Positions 28,533 to 35,920 of a stretch of DNA of 59,242 nt are shown piece by piece. The notes under the pieces were generated by a model, which worked only from the letters and a program-made list of their open reading frames with translations, had not been told where the DNA came from and ran no database searches. The stretch lies in NCBI RefSeq assembly GCF_000313755.1, contig NZ_AMZB01000132.1:1-59242 (forward strand). Direction: 5' to 3'. Source of the stretch: Pseudomonas nitroreducens TX1. Lineage in GTDB: Bacteria > Pseudomonadota > Gammaproteobacteria > Pseudomonadales > Pseudomonadaceae. Both the position numbers and the translations under genes were made by a program. The stretch's first letter is position 1. Each line of letters starts with the position of its first letter.

Positions 28533-30853
28533 CAGGAAGTCTCACCACTGGCATCGGCAACGGCACATTCCGCCGCCTGCAGGCGCTCGCGGGCGGTGGC
28601 CAGCGCCGGCTCGCCAGCGCCTTCGCGTTCGAGCTTCTTAAGGTCGGCGCGGGCGTAGGCCAGTTCGGTCTTGGCGGCGCGCAGGGCATCGGTGATCGGG
28701 CGCTTGTCGGTTCGCACGAGGTCGGGCGGCGCCTTGCCGCTGGCGTCCTCGGCAGCGTGCAGCGCGGCTTCTGCGGCGCTGAGCGTCTGGCGGATCGCTT
28801 CCAGCTCTGCGGCGGAGGCACCTTCGCGCTCAGCGGCGCGCAGGGCATCGCGCTGGGTGATGTAGTTCAGCTTGGCCCGGCGCAGGCCGAAAATGCCGTC
28901 GGCGGGCTGCTCGGCTTGCGGTTCGGTGGGCATGGTGGTTCCCTGCAATTCGTTGAGTTGACGCTCGATGCGTTCGACATCCGCGCGCAAGGCGTCGAGG
29001 GTGGCGCGCTGCTCGTCGCTGGGCGATTCGCCGAAGGCCTTCTCGGACTTCTTCAACTGCGCCCGGGCCATGGCAGCATCGATCCTGGCCTTTTTCAGCG
29101 CCGCTTCGTCCGTGAAGGGGGCTGCCGTGGATGCCGGCTCCGCGCTGGCGCTTTGCGCTTGGGCCCCGGCCAGCGCGGCCCTGGCCTGTTCGGCGGCGCT
29201 GCGCAGTTCGGCGACCTGGCTGCGCAGTTGCTCGGTGTCGTGGGCGGCCAGTTGCTTCTCGGCTTTCTTCAGTGCGACCTGCGCCATGCTCGCCTCGATC
29301 TTCAGCCGCTTGAGCTGGTCGGGCGCGTTGCCCACGGACTTCTCGGCCTTCACCCGGTCGATCACCGATTGCGCGGCCGGCGCGGCGGGCGCCTCCACTT
29401 CGGGCCGCTGTTCCTGCACACGCGCGGCGCGCTCCTGACGAGCCAGGCGGTCGACGGTGCGCTGTTCTTCGTCGCGGCGCAGGCGCTCCTGGCGTTGCTC
29501 GAAGCGCAGACGCCACTGCTCGGCCTTCAGCTGGCGTTGTTCCAGCTCGCGGATATCGGCCTTGGACGCGCGATAGTACTGCACCAGCGCAATGCTCGAC
29601 GGGCAGACGTAGGCGCAGGCGCCGCACTCGATGCAGTCGAACAGGTTGTGCGCGATCAACTGGGCGTGGTCTTCGGCAAAGAAATACAGCTGCTGCGGCA
29701 GCAGGCTGGCAGGACAGACCTGAGCGCAGTCGCCGCAGCGGATGCAGGGCATCTCTGGCTGCGGTGGCGGAAGTTCCTCGCGGGTGGCGGCCAGCAGGCA
29801 GTTGGCGGTCTTGATCAGCGGCACGTCCAACGACGGCAGGCTATCGCCCATCAGCGGGCCGCCGAGGAGCAGGCGGTCAAGCTTGGCGCGGTCGAGGCCG
29901 GCGAAGTCCAGCAGCTCGCCGACGGGCGTACCGATCAGCGCTTCGACGTTGCACGGGCGCGCCAGTGCGGCGCCGGTCAGGGTGGTGATGCGGGAGATCA
30001 GCGGCCTCCCGCGCAGCACGGCGTCGGCCACGGCGACGGCGGTGCCGACGTTCACGCAGAGCATGCCGATGTCCGCCGGCAGCCCGCCGGAGGGCACTTC
30101 GCGGCCGGTGAGAACCTGGATCAGCTGGCGCTCGCCGCCGGATGGGTAGCGGGTCGGGATCGGTTGCAGGCGGATCGGCCGCTCGCCGATGGCGGCCTGC
30201 ACGGCGGCGATGGCCTCGGGCTTGTCGTCCTCGATGCCGAGCAGCACCTGCTGCGGCTGGAGGATGTGCATCAGCACCTCGATGCCCTCCACCAGTTCGG
30301 CGGCGCGCTCGCGCATCAGCAGGTCGTCGGCGCTGATATAGGGCTCGCACTCGGCGCCGTTGATGATCAGGGTGTGCAGGTCGTCCTGCGCGCGAGCGGC
30401 GAGCTTGGCGGCAGTGGGGAAGCCGGCGCCGCCGAGCCCGGCGATGCCCGCCCGGCGAATGCGCTGCAGCAGTTCGAGTCCGGAGAGGGACGCATACGCG
30501 GGGGTGGGCTCCAGCGACGTCCACTCCTCCGCGCCGTCGCAGTCGATGACGATGGCGGGCGCGCAAAGGCCGGAGCCGTGTGGATAGGGTCGTTCGCTGA
30601 TCTCGACCACAGTGCCGGACGTCGGCGCATGCAGCGCGGCGCTGATGGTGCTGCCAGGCTCGGCGATCAGTTGGCCCTTGAGTACGCGCTGGCCCACTTC
30701 GACGCTTGGCACGGCGGGTTCGCCGATATGTTGCCGCAGCGGCAGCACCAGGCGGCGCGGTAGCGGCGGCTGCTGGATTGCTGTGGCAGTGGACTGCCGC
30801 TTGTTGGCCGGTAACGTCAGGCCACCGGGGAAGTTCCAGACCTGAGCGTTCAT
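28532..30853 (-). CDS. rsxC: Electron transport complex subunit RsxC/RnfC with long repeat tail
   Basis: A 773-residue peripheral subunit. Residues 1-360 hold the biotin-carrier-like N-terminus and the NADH/FMN-binding complex I 51-kDa-like domain ([28 protein letters not shown]). Two 4Fe-4S sites follow, C370/373/376/380 and C407/410/413/417. From about residue 430 the protein becomes a charged, alanine-rich, probably coiled-coil tail containing degenerate units of the form [21 protein letters not shown]. The start at 30853 is chosen because it overlaps rsxB by four bases and begins the normal [12 protein letters not shown]; a frame open to 31375 lies inside rsxB. Confidence 0.94.
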   Translation of the reverse strand: MNAQVWNFPGGLTLPANKRQSTATAIQQPPLPRRLVLPLRQHIGEPAVPSVEVGQRVLKGQLIAEPGSTISAALHAPTSGTVVEISERPYPHGSGLCAPAIVIDCDGAEEWTSLEPTPAYASLSGLELLQRIRRAGIAGLGGAGFPTAAKLAARAQDDLHTLIINGAECEPYISADDLLMRERAAELVEGIEVLMHILQPQQVLLGIEDDKPEAIAAVQAAIGERPIRLQPIPTRYPSGGERQLIQVLTGREVPSGGLPADIGMLCVNVGTAVAVADAVLRGRPLISRITTLTGAALARPCNVEALIGTPVGELLDFAGLDRAKLDRLLLGGPLMGDSLPSLDVPLIKTANCLLAATREELPPPQPEMPCIRCGDCAQVCPASLLPQQLYFFAEDHAQLIAHNLFDCIECGACAYVCPSSIALVQYYRASKADIRELEQRQLKAEQWRLRFEQRQERLRRDEEQRTVDRLARQERAARVQEQRPEVEAPAAPAAQSVIDRVKAEKSVGNAPDQLKRLKIEASMAQVALKKAEKQLAAHDTEQLRSQVAELRSAAEQARAALAGAQAQSASAEPASTAAPFTDEAALKKARIDAAMARAQLKKSEKAFGESPSDEQRATLDALRADVERIERQLNELQGTTMPTEPQAEQPADGIFGLRRAKLNYITQRDALRAAEREGASAAELEAIRQTLSAAEAALHAAEDASGKAPPDLVRTDKRPITDALRAAKTELAYARADLKKLEREGAGEPALATARERLQAAECAVADASGETS

Positions 30854-31404
30854 GCCGCCCGCTCCCGGTCGGTCTGGATCAGCCGGCCCTGGGGCAGCGG
30901 CCATTTCCAGTCGACGACTCGCAGCGGCAGGTCGCGCATCTCGATGCAGTCCACCGGGCAGGGTTCCAGGCACAGGTCGCAGCCGGTGCATTCGTCGGCT
31001 ATCACCGTGTGCATCAGCTTGGCCGCACCGACGATGGCGTCCACCGGGCAGGCGCGGATGCACTTGGTGCAGCCGATGCACTCCGCCTCGCGGATGTAGG
31101 CCACGCGCAGCGGCGTCTCTTCGGGGGCGTCCAGCGGCAATGGCTCGACGTCCAGCAGTTCGGCGAGGGCGGCGATGGTCGCAGCGCCGCCGGGCGGGCA
31201 CTTGTTGATCGCATCCCCCTCGGCGATGGCCTGGGCGTAGGGCTTGCAGCCTGCGTAGCCGCACTGCCCGCACTGGGTCTGCGGCAGCAGGTCGTTGATC
31301 TGCCCGGCGATGGATTCGTCGGCGACTTTCATTCGTGCCGCAGCCACGCGAAGCGCCACGGCGCCGGCGAGGCACGCCATTACGATCAGCAGCGCCGCGA
31401 TCAT
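30850..31404 (-). CDS. rsxB: Electron transport complex subunit RsxB/RnfB
   Basis: A 184-residue subunit with an N-terminal membrane helix, a 4Fe-4S domain (C45, C48, C53, C69 in [15 protein letters not shown] onward) and an 8Fe-8S ferredoxin domain with two CxxCxxCxxxCP sets ([24 protein letters not shown]). It is the electron entry or exit point for soluble ferredoxin. It overlaps both neighbours by four bases. The complex reduces the SoxR regulator in E. coli, or couples ferredoxin/NADH exchange to ion movement in Rnf systems. Confidence 0.95.
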   Translation of the reverse strand: MIAALLIVMACLAGAVALRVAAARMKVADESIAGQINDLLPQTQCGQCGYAGCKPYAQAIAEGDAINKCPPGGAATIAALAELLDVEPLPLDAPEETPLRVAYIREAECIGCTKCIRACPVDAIVGAAKLMHTVIADECTGCDLCLEPCPVDCIEMRDLPLRVVDWKWPLPQGRLIQTDRERAA

Positions 31405-31985
31405 GGCTTGAGCAAACCGCTGAAGCCCATGAATGCCAGGGACATCAGCCCGGCGGTGATCATGCCGATGGCCGCACCCTTGAACGGCTTGGGCACGTCG
31501 GCGATGGCGATGCGCTCACGCAGTGCGGCGAACAGCACAAGCACCAGGGTGAAGCCCAGCCCGGCGCCGAAACCCTGCAAGGTCGATTGCAGGAAGCCGA
31601 ACTCGGCCTTGCGCGCATTGAGCAGCGCCACGCCGAGCACGATGCAATTGGTGGTGATCAGCGGCAGGAAGATGCCCAGCGTACGGGCCAACAGCGGGCT
31701 GGTCCTGTTCACCAGCAGTTCGGTGAACTGCACCATCATGGCTATCACCAGGATGAAAGCGATGGTACGCAGGTACTCCAGGTCCAGCGGTTGCAACACG
31801 TAGCGTTGCAGGATGTAGCTCGACGCGGAGGCGAGGGTGAGCACGAAGGTGGTCGCCAGGGCCAGCGCGAGCGCCGTCTCGATCTTGCGCGACACGCCCA
31901 TGAACGGGCAGATGCCAAGAAACTGCACCAGCACGAAGTTGTTGACCAGGATGGCGCTGACCAGGATCAGGGCGAGTTCGGTCAT
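31401..31985 (-). CDS. rsxA: Electron transport complex subunit RsxA/RnfA
   Basis: A 194-residue inner membrane subunit with six helices. The cysteines in [13 protein letters not shown] and [13 protein letters not shown] correspond to ligands of the membrane-embedded Fe-S cluster shared with RsxE. The ATG at 31985 gives the universal [24 protein letters not shown] start. It is the first gene of the rsx operon. Only 37 bases separate it from the stop of a ccdB toxin gene on the same strand, leaving little room for an independent promoter. Confidence 0.95.
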   Translation of the reverse strand: MTELALILVSAILVNNFVLVQFLGICPFMGVSRKIETALALALATTFVLTLASASSYILQRYVLQPLDLEYLRTIAFILVIAMMVQFTELLVNRTSPLLARTLGIFLPLITTNCIVLGVALLNARKAEFGFLQSTLQGFGAGLGFTLVLVLFAALRERIAIADVPKPFKGAAIGMITAGLMSLAFMGFSGLLKP

Positions 31986-32022
31986 GGCTGGCGATCCGGG
32001 CACAGGCGTGGGGTGTTCATGC

Positions 32023-32334
32023 TCAGATTCCGCTGATCAACAGGTCGATGGCGGCGATGATCTCCAGGCGCAGGTGCGCCAGGCTACCCACCGGCTCACC
32101 CAGCTCGCGGCGGGCGATGCCGGCCATCTGCGGGGTCAGCATCAGGAGCGTCTCGTCGCCGACGCATACTTCCGGCATCAACCGATTGATTCCGGCCAGA
32201 CCCTTGGCGCGGCTGAGCGGGATCACCATGCGCGTGTTCAGCGAGCCCAGCAGGTCGCTCTGGACGTCCAGCAGCAGCGGGATCGCCTCACGGGTGCGCG
32301 GGTTGGCGTTGCGGTACAGGTCGAACTGCTTCAT
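32023..32334 (-). CDS. ccdB: CcdB-family toxin
   Basis: A 103-residue homologue of the F-plasmid CcdB gyrase poison. Family features are the N-terminal [21 protein letters not shown], the TRMVIPL strand, and the C-terminal helix ending in the IDLLISGI motif; the last residues (W-G-I in F plasmid, here S-G-I) contact GyrA. The terminal tryptophan is therefore replaced by serine, which might weaken toxicity. Its ATG overlaps the ccdA stop by one base (TGATG). It is 37 bases from rsxA. Confidence 0.9.
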   Translation of the reverse strand: MKQFDLYRNANPRTREAIPLLLDVQSDLLGSLNTRMVIPLSRAKGLAGINRLMPEVCVGDETLLMLTPQMAGIARRELGEPVGSLAHLRLEIIAAIDLLISGI

Positions 32335-32579
32335 CAGAAGCTCCGCAGTCCGTCGCTGAACACGCCGGCTTCCTCGACATGCTGGTTGTAGGTTTCGATG
32401 GCTTCGCGGTTCTGCTCCAGCCAGCGCTGGCCCAGGCGCTCCTTGACCACATCGGCCAGCGCCTCCTCCAGCACCGCCGAAAGGTTCACGTCCAGTTCTC
32501 GGGCCTGTTTCAACAGGTCGCTGTTGAGGCTCAGGTTGGTGGCTTTCTTCGGCGCCTGGGGGTCGTAGGTCGTGTGCAT
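32334..32579 (-). CDS. ccdA: CcdA-family antitoxin
   Basis: An 81-residue antitoxin. The N-terminal ribbon-helix-helix part (KKATNLSLNSDLLKQARELDVNLS, residues 11-34) binds DNA; the C-terminal part (RWLEQNREAIETYNQHVEEAGVFSDGLRSF) is the typical CcdB-wrapping segment. A GGAGG ribosome binding site precedes the ATG. Open frame upstream to 32939 is not used. A perfect palindrome and matching promoter at 32597-32633 fit the autoregulated CcdAB scheme. Confidence 0.92.
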   Translation of the reverse strand: MHTTYDPQAPKKATNLSLNSDLLKQARELDVNLSAVLEEALADVVKERLGQRWLEQNREAIETYNQHVEEAGVFSDGLRSF

Positions 32580-32596
32580 GGGCACCTCCACGGTAG

Positions 32597-32633
32597 ATGC
32601 GCATAGGTTATGCGCATTGCTGGTCAGGTACAA
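32597..32633 (-). promoter_or_regulatory. ccdAB promoter and palindromic operator
   Basis: The arms ATGCGCATA (32597-32605) and TATGCGCAT (32609-32617) are a perfect 9-base inverted repeat with a three-base spacer. On the minus strand a TTGTAC -35 (32633-32628) and TAACCT -10 (32610-32605) are 17 bases apart, so the palindrome covers the -10 box. It starts 18 bases before ccdA. This is the expected arrangement for repression by the CcdA ribbon-helix-helix dimer. Confidence 0.72.
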
Positions 32634-32715
32634 TTGTCCGGTGCTGTAAATCAGTTGCGGTGCCAGGCACGGCGGGAGGAATATCGGCGGCTGTCCCACC
32701 TGCTCGGTTTCTCCC

Positions 32716-33249
32716 ATGGACCTGCCCATGCTCCGACGATTCACCACCCTCTGCCTGCTGTTCTCCAGTGCCCTGGCCTCGGCGGCGCCCTTTACCACGG
32801 CTGACCTGGTCAGTTGGCCGCGGATGAATGTCGCCGACTTCGCCTGCCTGCTGGAGCAGCGCACCGGCCGCGCCGATGCGCAATTCAGCTGCGCCGCCAG
32901 CAGGAAGCTGAGCAACTGGGGTGACGCCTGCCATCCCACGGATCTCAGCTACGCCGGCCCGCAGCTACCGGAAGCGCTGGTGCGCCAGATCGATCGGCGC
33001 ATTTCGGCGGTGGACCTGGACTGGGAGTTCGGCCGCCTGCAATCGGTCAACGTCACCTTCGACAGGATCATGTCCGACGAGGAAGTGACCGATATTTTCC
33101 CGGACGTGAACCTGGACGATCCCACTTCCCGGGCCAACCTGAGCAACGCCTCGCTGCAGGGTTGCGCCGAGGATGCGTCGTGCCTGTATCTGGAAGGCTT
33201 CGAACATCTGGGAGCGGCGGATGTGGAGTGCGAGGAAGCCCCTCAGTAA
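32716..33249 (+). CDS. Exported cysteine-containing protein of unknown function
   Basis: A 177-residue protein I do not recognise. Residues 1-23 form a signal peptide (LCLLFSSALASAA), predicting a periplasmic or secreted product. The mature part holds six cysteines (C44, C59, C72, C150, C156, C172), an even number compatible with three disulfides, and an acidic C-terminus. No membrane helix or lipobox is seen. The start may be ATG at 32716 or at 32728. It diverges from ccdA and its last seven bases overlap the end of the convergent DUF350 gene. Confidence 0.72.
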   Translation: MDLPMLRRFTTLCLLFSSALASAAPFTTADLVSWPRMNVADFACLLEQRTGRADAQFSCAASRKLSNWGDACHPTDLSYAGPQLPEALVRQIDRRISAVDLDWEFGRLQSVNVTFDRIMSDEEVTDIFPDVNLDDPTSRANLSNASLQGCAEDASCLYLEGFEHLGAADVECEEAPQ

Positions 33250-33641
33250 GTCATGCAGGCGGCGTTGAGCAGCCCCACGCACAGCGAGGCGCCGCCCAGG
33301 AATACGCCGTGGGCCAGGGTGTCGCTTTCGATACCGCTCTTGAGCTCCGGCACCAGGCGCGAAAGGCCCAGGAACACCAGCATCTGCACCAGCATGGCGA
33401 CCACCCCCCAGATCAGCATGTCGATCAGACTGACGCTGTGGGCGATGGCACTGGCCAGCGGCAGGGCGAAGCCCAGCAGGGTGCCGAGCAGCGCCACGGC
33501 GGCGCTGAGGTTGCCCTGGCGGATCAGCTGGATTTCCGCGTAGGGCGTCAGGCGGACGTAGAGACGGGTGAACAGTCCGAACAGTCCGATGGCCGAGGCG
33601 AAGTAGGCAAGGAAATTGGGCAGGGTCTGCAGCAGGTTCAT
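33243..33641 (-). CDS. DUF350 membrane protein, YjfL type
   Basis: A 132-residue protein with four hydrophobic segments (about 8-28, 45-68, 74-96, 109-128), matching DUF350 (YjfL family), whose members form a duplicated two-helix unit. Function is unknown, but in E. coli yjfL sits beside yjfM (DUF1190) and yjfC (an ATP-grasp protein), the same partners found here. It is the last gene of the four-gene operon, nine bases after the ligase stop. Confidence 0.82.
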   Translation of the reverse strand: MNLLQTLPNFLAYFASAIGLFGLFTRLYVRLTPYAEIQLIRQGNLSAAVALLGTLLGFALPLASAIAHSVSLIDMLIWGVVAMLVQMLVFLGLSRLVPELKSGIESDTLAHGVFLGGASLCVGLLNAACMTY

Positions 33642-33650
33642 GGCGGATCC

Positions 33651-34766
33651 TTAGACGAAATAGTGGGGAACGAAGCGGCTGCTGTCGCGGGTGATGGCGC
33701 TGGCGTCCTCGCGGATGCCCAGGCCAGCGGCCTGGCCGTCGACCACCCAGCAGCCGAGCACGGCATAGTTGCCGTCGTGGTTGGCCAGCGGTGCGTAGCC
33801 CTGGTAGATGCAGGGCGCGTCGGCGTGGGGGCCGTCGCTTTCCAGCTCCAGGTCGCCGGCGACGATGCGGATGTTCTCGCCCTCGCGGGAGTACAGCGGC
33901 TTGCGCACGTACGCACCGGGGATGTCCTGGCGGTAGCTGGCCGGCAGCAGGTTGGGGTGTTTCGGGTTGAGCTTCCAGAGGATCGGCAGCATGGCCTTGC
34001 TCGACATCAGCAGCTTCCACGCCGGTTCCAGGAAGCGGATGGCGCTGCGCTCCAGGTGCTCGGCAAAGCTGTCCTGCAGCAGCCACTCCCAGGGGTAGAG
34101 CTTGAAGCAGTGGCGGATGTCCTGCTCGTACTGGTCGATGAAGGTGCCGCGCCCGGCGTGATGGCCAATGAATTCGACCGGTAGATAACGCGTGGGCAGC
34201 CCGGCCTGATGTGCAGTATCGAGCAGGTAGAGGGCGTTGCCGGTGTCTTCCTCGTGGCCGTCGATGGCGGTGAAGTGCAGCAGGCCGTCCGGGGCTATGG
34301 CCTTCCAGCGCGCGATCAGCTTCTCGTGCAGCGAGTTGAACTGGTCGGCGGCCGGGTTCACGTCCTCCAGCCATTGCCACTGCACCACGCTGGCCTCCAG
34401 CAGGCCGGTGGGGGTATCGGCGTTGTACTCGAGCATCTTCGGCTGGCCTTCGCCGTTCCACGCAAAGTCGAAGCGGCCGTAGAGGCTCGGGTCCTGGCGC
34501 TGCCAGGAGCGGATGATTTCCTCGCGGGCGCCCGGCGGCAGGTGGAAGGGCTCGAAGTGGCCGGTGCGGATCACCCACTCCACGCATTCGAGGTAGCGCT
34601 GGTGCAGGTCTTCGCTGGCGGCCTCCAGCGTCTCGATCTGTTCGAGGCTGAATTCGTAGGCCACCGACTCGTCCCAGTAACGGCCGTCGATGCTGTGGAA
34701 GGTGAAGCCGACCGCCTCGCAGCGCTCGCGCCAGTCGGGGCGCGGCGTCATGGCCAGGCGACGCAT
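33651..34766 (-). CDS. ATP-grasp amide ligase, glutathionylspermidine synthase-like (YgiC/YjfC type)
   Basis: A 371-residue cytoplasmic protein of the pre-ATP-grasp/ATP-grasp glutathionylspermidine synthase C-terminal family. Recognisable parts are RFDFAWNGEGQPKMLEYNADTPTGLLE (substrate and Mg region, near residues 97-123), IDGHEEDTGNALYLLDTA, VRKPLYSREGENI near residue 287 and YQGYAPLANHDGNYAVLGCWVVDG near the end. It lacks the amidase half of E. coli Gsp. The ligase is expected to form an amide bond using ATP, but the substrates are unknown. Its ATG overlaps the stop of the YgiB-like gene by one base. Confidence 0.87.
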   Translation of the reverse strand: MRRLAMTPRPDWRERCEAVGFTFHSIDGRYWDESVAYEFSLEQIETLEAASEDLHQRYLECVEWVIRTGHFEPFHLPPGAREEIIRSWQRQDPSLYGRFDFAWNGEGQPKMLEYNADTPTGLLEASVVQWQWLEDVNPAADQFNSLHEKLIARWKAIAPDGLLHFTAIDGHEEDTGNALYLLDTAHQAGLPTRYLPVEFIGHHAGRGTFIDQYEQDIRHCFKLYPWEWLLQDSFAEHLERSAIRFLEPAWKLLMSSKAMLPILWKLNPKHPNLLPASYRQDIPGAYVRKPLYSREGENIRIVAGDLELESDGPHADAPCIYQGYAPLANHDGNYAVLGCWVVDGQAAGLGIREDASAITRDSSRFVPHYFV

Positions 34767-35095
34767 CAGCCGCCCCCGGAGAAGCGCGCGCCGGAGTGGC
34801 CGAAGCCGCCGCGGCTGACCAGCTGGCGCGACTGCACCTGGTAGTTCTGCGCGGTCATGGGCCGCGAACCGTCCTCGTAGCTCGGCCCGCGATAGCGGCC
34901 AGAGCTGCCGCTGTACCCGCCGGAACCACCGCTGCCGGAGGGCTCGGGTTCGCAGGCGTTGGGCGTGGTGCCCCAGTCCTTCAGGCAGTCTTCGCGGTTG
35001 GCGTAGAGGTCGCGGTACACCGGGTTGTGGTGCAGCACGCTGTAGAGCACCCCGCCGGTGAGCAGGGTGGTGAAGACGAGATTGGATTTCTTCAT
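34766..35095 (-). CDS. YgiB/DUF1190-like small protein
   Basis: A 109-residue protein with an N-terminal hydrophobic segment (FTTLLTGGVLYSVL) and no clear lipobox. Next come a cysteine-containing stretch (YANREDCLKDWGTTPNACEPEP), a Gly/Ser/Tyr-rich low-complexity region and the C-terminal LVSRGGFGHSGARFSGGG. The REDCxxxWG ... C pattern and the RGGFG motif before a glycine-ending tail resemble E. coli YgiB, the partner of the ligase YgiC. It overlaps the upstream lipoprotein gene by four bases and the ligase gene by one. The conserved glycine-rich tail is a possible ligase substrate (inference). Confidence 0.75.
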   Translation of the reverse strand: MKKSNLVFTTLLTGGVLYSVLHHNPVYRDLYANREDCLKDWGTTPNACEPEPSGSGGSGGYSGSSGRYRGPSYEDGSRPMTAQNYQVQSRQLVSRGGFGHSGARFSGGG

Positions 35096-35895
35096 GCTTG
35101 GTTGGTGACGCGTCGGGTTCCGAGTTTTCGCCACAGCCAGCGCAAGATCAGACCGGCGATGAGCAGCACGACCAGCAGCGGCAAGCCGAAGGCGGCCACC
35201 TGGATAGCGTTGACGGTGCCGTCGGTGAGTTCGTCGAGCGAGTTGCCGAAGGCCTTGCCGATGCGCGACCAACGGCCGGTTGGCTGGTATTCGCTGGAGA
35301 AGTCCAGGGTCAGCAGGTTGGTGGCGATGCGTCGTTGCTGTTGGGCGGAGTCCTGGCGGGCGGCGTGCAGTTGCTGTTCGACCTCGGCGGTGGCCTTGGC
35401 CAGGGCCAGCAGGTCGCTGACACTCATGTCCTTGCGGCCCTGGAAGCCTTGCAGGGTCTGGTACTCGCGTTCCAGGCGCTCGCGCAACTGCTGGTTGTCG
35501 CTGACCGCCTGGGCGAGGTCTTCGGCGCGGGTGCTGCGGCTTTGCAGTTGCCCGCCTTCGGCAGCGAGGGCAACGAGTTTTTCCACGCCTTCGGGAACGA
35601 TGCGCACCACGAGATGCGCGTTCCGCATCTGGCTGTCGCCGCTCTGTTCGATGGCGATCAGCTCACACTGGCCGAAGCGGTCCTGGGTGCAGGCGTCGCG
35701 GGAGGCAGCCAGCTGCGCATCGATGCGCTCGCTGGCCAGGCGGATGCCGACCTGGTGTTCATAGGCGAGGAAGGAACCGGCTTTCGCCGCTTCCCCCTGG
35801 AAAGCGGCGCCGGAACCGGCACCGTGCTCCGAGGGAGCGCCGCAGCCGGCGAGGGCGGCGCTCAGGGCGAGCGCTGCCCCGTAGTGCAGTTTCAT
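35092..35895 (-). CDS. DUF4349 lipoprotein
   Basis: A 267-residue protein with a lipoprotein signal (LSAALAGC, lipid cysteine C18). A beta-rich DUF4349 region (SEDLAQ-type segments, here LVVRIVPEGVEKLVALAAEGG) follows, then a coiled coil (about 130-185: ELEREYQTLQGF through EVEQQLHAARQ) and one membrane helix (about 232-252) with a basic end. Such proteins are thought to be anchored in the inner membrane with a periplasmic coiled coil. It is the first gene of the operon with the YgiB-like, ligase and DUF350 genes and begins 25 bases after the metG stop on the same strand. Confidence 0.82.
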   Translation of the reverse strand: MKLHYGAALALSAALAGCGAPSEHGAGSGAAFQGEAAKAGSFLAYEHQVGIRLASERIDAQLAASRDACTQDRFGQCELIAIEQSGDSQMRNAHLVVRIVPEGVEKLVALAAEGGQLQSRSTRAEDLAQAVSDNQQLRERLEREYQTLQGFQGRKDMSVSDLLALAKATAEVEQQLHAARQDSAQQQRRIATNLLTLDFSSEYQPTGRWSRIGKAFGNSLDELTDGTVNAIQVAAFGLPLLVVLLIAGLILRWLWRKLGTRRVTNQA

Positions 35896-35920
35896 CGTTG
35901 GCCTCCTTGCCGTTCGATGC

